From: JASTVH01 sp042862465
GTDB lineage: Bacteria; Pseudomonadota; Gammaproteobacteria; Pseudomonadales; Oleiphilaceae
Length of the DNA: 64,000 nucleotides
Reading direction: 5' to 3'
NCBI GenBank assembly: GCA_042862465.1
Contig: JASTVH010000004.1
Location: forward strand, 124,001-188,000
The notes under the pieces were generated by a model. That model had not been told where the DNA came from. It saw only the letters and a program-made list of their open reading frames with translations, and ran no database searches. This document shows, in pieces, positions 61,659-64,000 of the stretch; position 1 is the stretch's first letter, and the number at the start of each line of letters is the position of its first letter. Both the position numbers and the translations under genes were made by a program.

Positions 61659-62042
61659 ATGCTTGTTACACCCTACTATGCCGCGATTTTTGGCCTGGTT
61701 CTTGTCGTATTGAGCTTTCGCGTTATCCGGATTCGCCAACACCTCGCAGTGGCCATGGGCGATGGGGGTAATTACCGGCTGCGCCGTGCCGTTCGGGTAC
61801 ACGGCAATTTCACTGAGTATGTGCCGCTCACGTTGCTGTTAATCTATTTCGCTGAGCTGGCCTGGCAAAATGCCCTGGTGGCGCACGCTCTGTGCAGTCT
61901 GTTGTTGCTCGCCAGACTGTTTCATGCCTATGGCGTCAGCCAGGTGCGGGAGGACCTGCGCTTCCGGGTATTCGGACTGGCCGTGACTGGAGGCGTAATC
62001 AGTGTGAGCGCCCTGTTGATACTGGTTGGTGGGAGGCAGTAA
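61659..62042 (+). CDS. MAPEG family membrane protein
   Basis: A 127-residue integral membrane protein with four helices of the MAPEG group (eicosanoid- and glutathione-related enzymes in eukaryotes). Conserved elements are the first-helix exit FRVIRIRQH, the cytosolic RVHGNFTEYVPL near residue 48-59, and the ARLFHAYG motif in helix 3 (about 85-92). GTGGGAG precedes ATG 61659. The substrate is unknown; a glutathione or peroxide-related role would be family inference only. Confidence 0.82.
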   Translation: MLVTPYYAAIFGLVLVVLSFRVIRIRQHLAVAMGDGGNYRLRRAVRVHGNFTEYVPLTLLLIYFAELAWQNALVAHALCSLLLLARLFHAYGVSQVREDLRFRVFGLAVTGGVISVSALLILVGGRQ

Positions 62043-62160
62043 GGGCCGTTCTCAGACATGCTTATGAAATCGTGCGTGGGTGAGTTCCTGTTCCAAGAGC
62101 CAAACCGCAAGGCGGTGCTACACTGCAGGAGTACCCATCCGCAACCAAGAAATCCGCTCT

Positions 62161-62961
62161 ATGCCGCGCTGGAATCCCGTTGTTTTCACTGCCCTGCTCT
62201 CGCTGAGCCTGTCGACGGCCCAGGCCGCGTGCCTCGACGAGGCCCGCACGCCCTATGAAAAGGCTTACTGCCAGATCGTCGAGAAGGGGGAGGGGGGCGG
62301 TCTGCCATCCTTTGAGGACTTTCGGCGCAATACGCCGCGTGTTCAGGCGCTGCTGCTGAAACGCCCGGCGGTGCGCGCCGGCATCGAGCTTCCCCAAAGG
62401 GCACAGAACCGGAACCGGGCCAGGGACAGAGCGTTGCCGTCGCGACAACCGTCGAACCCGCCATCGCCGCGCTCTGAAGTCTCCTCCTCCCTCGATCAGT
62501 GCCAACTGGAGGGCAGGATCATCAGTTGTCCCGGCGTGCGCTATCGGCTGGCCGGCAACCGCCCCAACAGCGATCTGGCGCCCGGCGCGCTCGGTCCGGC
62601 CAATACGCTGGACCTGCCCGATTACCAGGGCAGCCTGGACGATGAAGCCGCGGTACGCCGCTATCTGTCCGGTGCCTACGACCGCTACATCCCCAAGATG
62701 GTGGAGATCGGCCTGGCCGGCGTGACCATGAGCTTCTCCGAGTTCTATCATCGCTTCCGTCGCCACGCGGAGCAGGGCGTGGACTTTACCCGGCGACTGG
62801 AACAGACCTACCAGCTGCTCAAGCAGGACAAGCGCACCAAAGCCGTGGCTTCCCGGTTAAACCGGGGGGTGCCCCATCAGATCGAGCACTGTGCGCGGAT
62901 CAATATCGAGATTCTGGTTTGCGACAACGTCTCTACCAACTGGGTGTATGTAAAGCAGTAG
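62161..62961 (+). CDS. Exported hypothetical protein
   Basis: A 266-residue protein with a signal peptide (about 1-22, AQA-A). The mature part is polar, with a proline- and arginine-rich linker (about 80-105). Cysteines are paired around each: C24 and C37 near the N-terminus, C114 and C121 after the linker (QCQLEGRIISC), and C244/C254 near the C-terminus (EHCARINIEILVC), suggesting three disulfides. No known domain was recognised. The start at 62161 is the first Met giving a signal peptide. It lies about 118 bp downstream of the MAPEG gene, with no close operon partner, and its 3' end meets the 25-bp repeat near selD. Confidence 0.6.
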   Translation: MPRWNPVVFTALLSLSLSTAQAACLDEARTPYEKAYCQIVEKGEGGGLPSFEDFRRNTPRVQALLLKRPAVRAGIELPQRAQNRNRARDRALPSRQPSNPPSPRSEVSSSLDQCQLEGRIISCPGVRYRLAGNRPNSDLAPGALGPANTLDLPDYQGSLDDEAAVRRYLSGAYDRYIPKMVEIGLAGVTMSFSEFYHRFRRHAEQGVDFTRRLEQTYQLLKQDKRTKAVASRLNRGVPHQIEHCARINIEILVCDNVSTNWVYVKQ

Positions 62962-62962
62962 G

Positions 62963-62987
62963 TCAGCGAATCAACCAAACGGGACAC
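62963..62987. repeat. Dispersed 25-bp repeat, copy 2
   Basis: Same sequence as 8307-8331 except for two mismatches. Here it starts at the last base of the selD stop codon, 3' of the gene. Confidence 0.65.
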
Positions 62988-64000
62988 TAGCCAACCTCAA
63001 TCGACGGGCGCTCGCCACTGCGCGCCTGCAACGATCCGATCGGCCGCAAATCCAGTCCCGTCTCACGGCAGGTCGCCTCGAAGGCCGCCTGGCTGTCCGG
63101 CGCCACGGCGGCCAGCAGGCCCCCACTGGTTTGCGGGTCGCACAGCAACAGCTTCTGGGCTTCACTCAATGATTCCAGACCCTGGCCATAGGCGCTGAAG
63201 TTGCGGTGAGTGCCACCCGGCGCCACGCCTTGGGCGATCAGCGCGTCAACACCCGGCAAGCGCGGGATATCACTGAACCGGAGTTTCGCATCCAGGTCGC
63301 TGCCGCGGCACACCTCCAGGAGATGACCCAGCAAGCCAAACCCGGTGACGTCGGTCAGGGCGTGTAAGCCATCCAGGGCCGCCAGGTCGGCGCCGATGCG
63401 GTTCAAGGTGGTCATGGCTTTGAGGGCCGGTTCCAGACCGGCCGCGTCGATCAGATCGCGCTTGCCCGCCGTTGTCAGAATGCCCACGCCCAGGGGCTTG
63501 GTGAGGTAAAGCAAATCGCCGGCTTGGGCTCTGTCGTTGTATTTGATCTGGTCCCGGTTCACCAGGCCGGTCACCGCCAGGCCAAAGATCGGCTCCGGAG
63601 CGTCAATGCTGTGGCCACCGGCCAGGGGGATGCCGGCTTCCTGGCACACCGCCCGTCCACCGTCGAGCACCTCGCCGGCAATCTCCGGAGCCAGCTTGTC
63701 CACCGGCCAGCCGAGAATGGCGATGGCCATCAACGGTCGGCCGCCCATGGCATAGACGTCGGAAATCGCGTTGGTGGCGGCGATCCGGCCAAAGTCGAAT
63801 GGATCGTCGACGATGGGCATGAAGAAATCGGTGGTGCTGATGACCGCCTGGCCGTTACCGATATCGTGCACGGCCGCGTCATCGCTGCTGCTGTTGCCAA
63901 CCAGCAGACCGGGAAAATCGGCGATCTGTTGCTGGCTGCGAACGATGCGGTCCAGAATATCCGGCGCGATCTTGCAGCCGCATCCGGCGCCGTGGCTGTA
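62987..64000 (-). CDS. selD: Selenide, water dikinase, N-terminus cut by window edge
   Basis: 337 C-terminal codons of SelD, which makes selenophosphate from selenide and ATP for selenocysteine and selenouridine synthesis. The window edge lies within the N-terminal active-site region: the reading frame is open through 64000 and begins with YSHGAGCGCK, so the catalytic residue is Cys (TGC), not selenocysteine. The SSSDDAAVHDIG and TTDFFMPIVDDPFDFGRIAA segments are the usual ATP-binding region. No neighbouring selenoprotein or selU (mnmH) gene is in the window; selA/selB are not seen. Confidence 0.94.
   Translation of the reverse strand, partial: YSHGAGCGCKIAPDILDRIVRSQQQIADFPGLLVGNSSSDDAAVHDIGNGQAVISTTDFFMPIVDDPFDFGRIAATNAISDVYAMGGRPLMAIAILGWPVDKLAPEIAGEVLDGGRAVCQEAGIPLAGGHSIDAPEPIFGLAVTGLVNRDQIKYNDRAQAGDLLYLTKPLGVGILTTAGKRDLIDAAGLEPALKAMTTLNRIGADLAALDGLHALTDVTGFGLLGHLLEVCRGSDLDAKLRFSDIPRLPGVDALIAQGVAPGGTHRNFSAYGQGLESLSEAQKLLLCDPQTSGGLLAAVAPDSQAAFEATCRETGLDLRPIGSLQARSGERPSIEVG

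Noticed and set aside
62987..64000. Selenocysteine in SelD
   Set aside because: The catalytic codon near 63980 is TGC (Cys), not TGA.

Overview
The window is 64 kb of GC-rich chromosome from a gammaproteobacterium. It looks like a marine or hydrocarbon-associated relative of Pseudomonadales/Oceanospirillales (Alcanivorax-, Halomonas- or Pseudomonas-like), but genus cannot be fixed from sequence alone. The markers used are a fused nuoCD inside a 13-gene complex I operon, a secreted lipase with a dedicated LifO foldase, a CcoM-type small subunit of cbb3 oxidase, a RegB/RegA redox two-component system, a DUF6279 lipoprotein and many c-di-GMP enzymes. Coding density is high. No rRNA, tRNA, CRISPR array, phage or intact insertion sequence was seen.

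Left part (1-27 kb): a truncated gabD; a Hpt-like/REC/REC/GGDEF protein; a MATE exporter; tpx; a 54-codon basic ORF; a DUF6279 lipoprotein; class I aldolase and glyoxalase I converging on a shared terminator; a small Cys-rich ORF; a membrane retropepsin; a PAS-GGDEF-EAL protein; a BigR/SqrR-like ArsR repressor with its own AT-rich operator; a START-domain protein; a GNAT-nitrilase fusion; a secreted PLC-X/lectin/ricin-B protein; an orphan periplasmic binding protein facing a chemoreceptor with almost no sensor domain; a membrane diguanylate cyclase; an HrpB-like helicase; an orphan family-3 binding protein; then a methyltransferase, cysQ, a GNAT protein and a DTW-domain tRNA-modifying enzyme.

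Middle (27-42 kb): a short ccoM gene, a cluster of tandem and inverted repeats, lipoyl synthase, an OprC/NosA-like copper TonB receptor divergent from regB-regA, an RND pump with its adaptor, an EAL phosphodiesterase with a decayed GGDEF domain, and lipase plus lipase foldase. The copper receptor, cbb3 subunit and redox regulator within about 5 kb suggest a respiratory/copper theme.

Right part (42-64 kb): nuoA-B-CD-E-F-G-H-I-J-K-L-M-N on the plus strand, interrupted by two non-coding palindromic repeats (between nuoE/nuoF and nuoI/nuoJ). It faces a membrane-anchored FMN glutamate-synthase-like protein. Then come a PEP-CTERM exported protein, a rhodanese, a LysR regulator divergent from a DUF4442 and a MAPEG gene, an exported unknown protein, and selD running off the right edge.

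No wholly new multigene system could be demonstrated. The best leads are the copper/cbb3/RegBA neighbourhood, the PLC-lectin-ricin protein, the His-less Hpt/double-receiver cyclase, the persulfide-sensor-like repressor with its operator, and the palindromic repeat families, including two inside the complex I operon.
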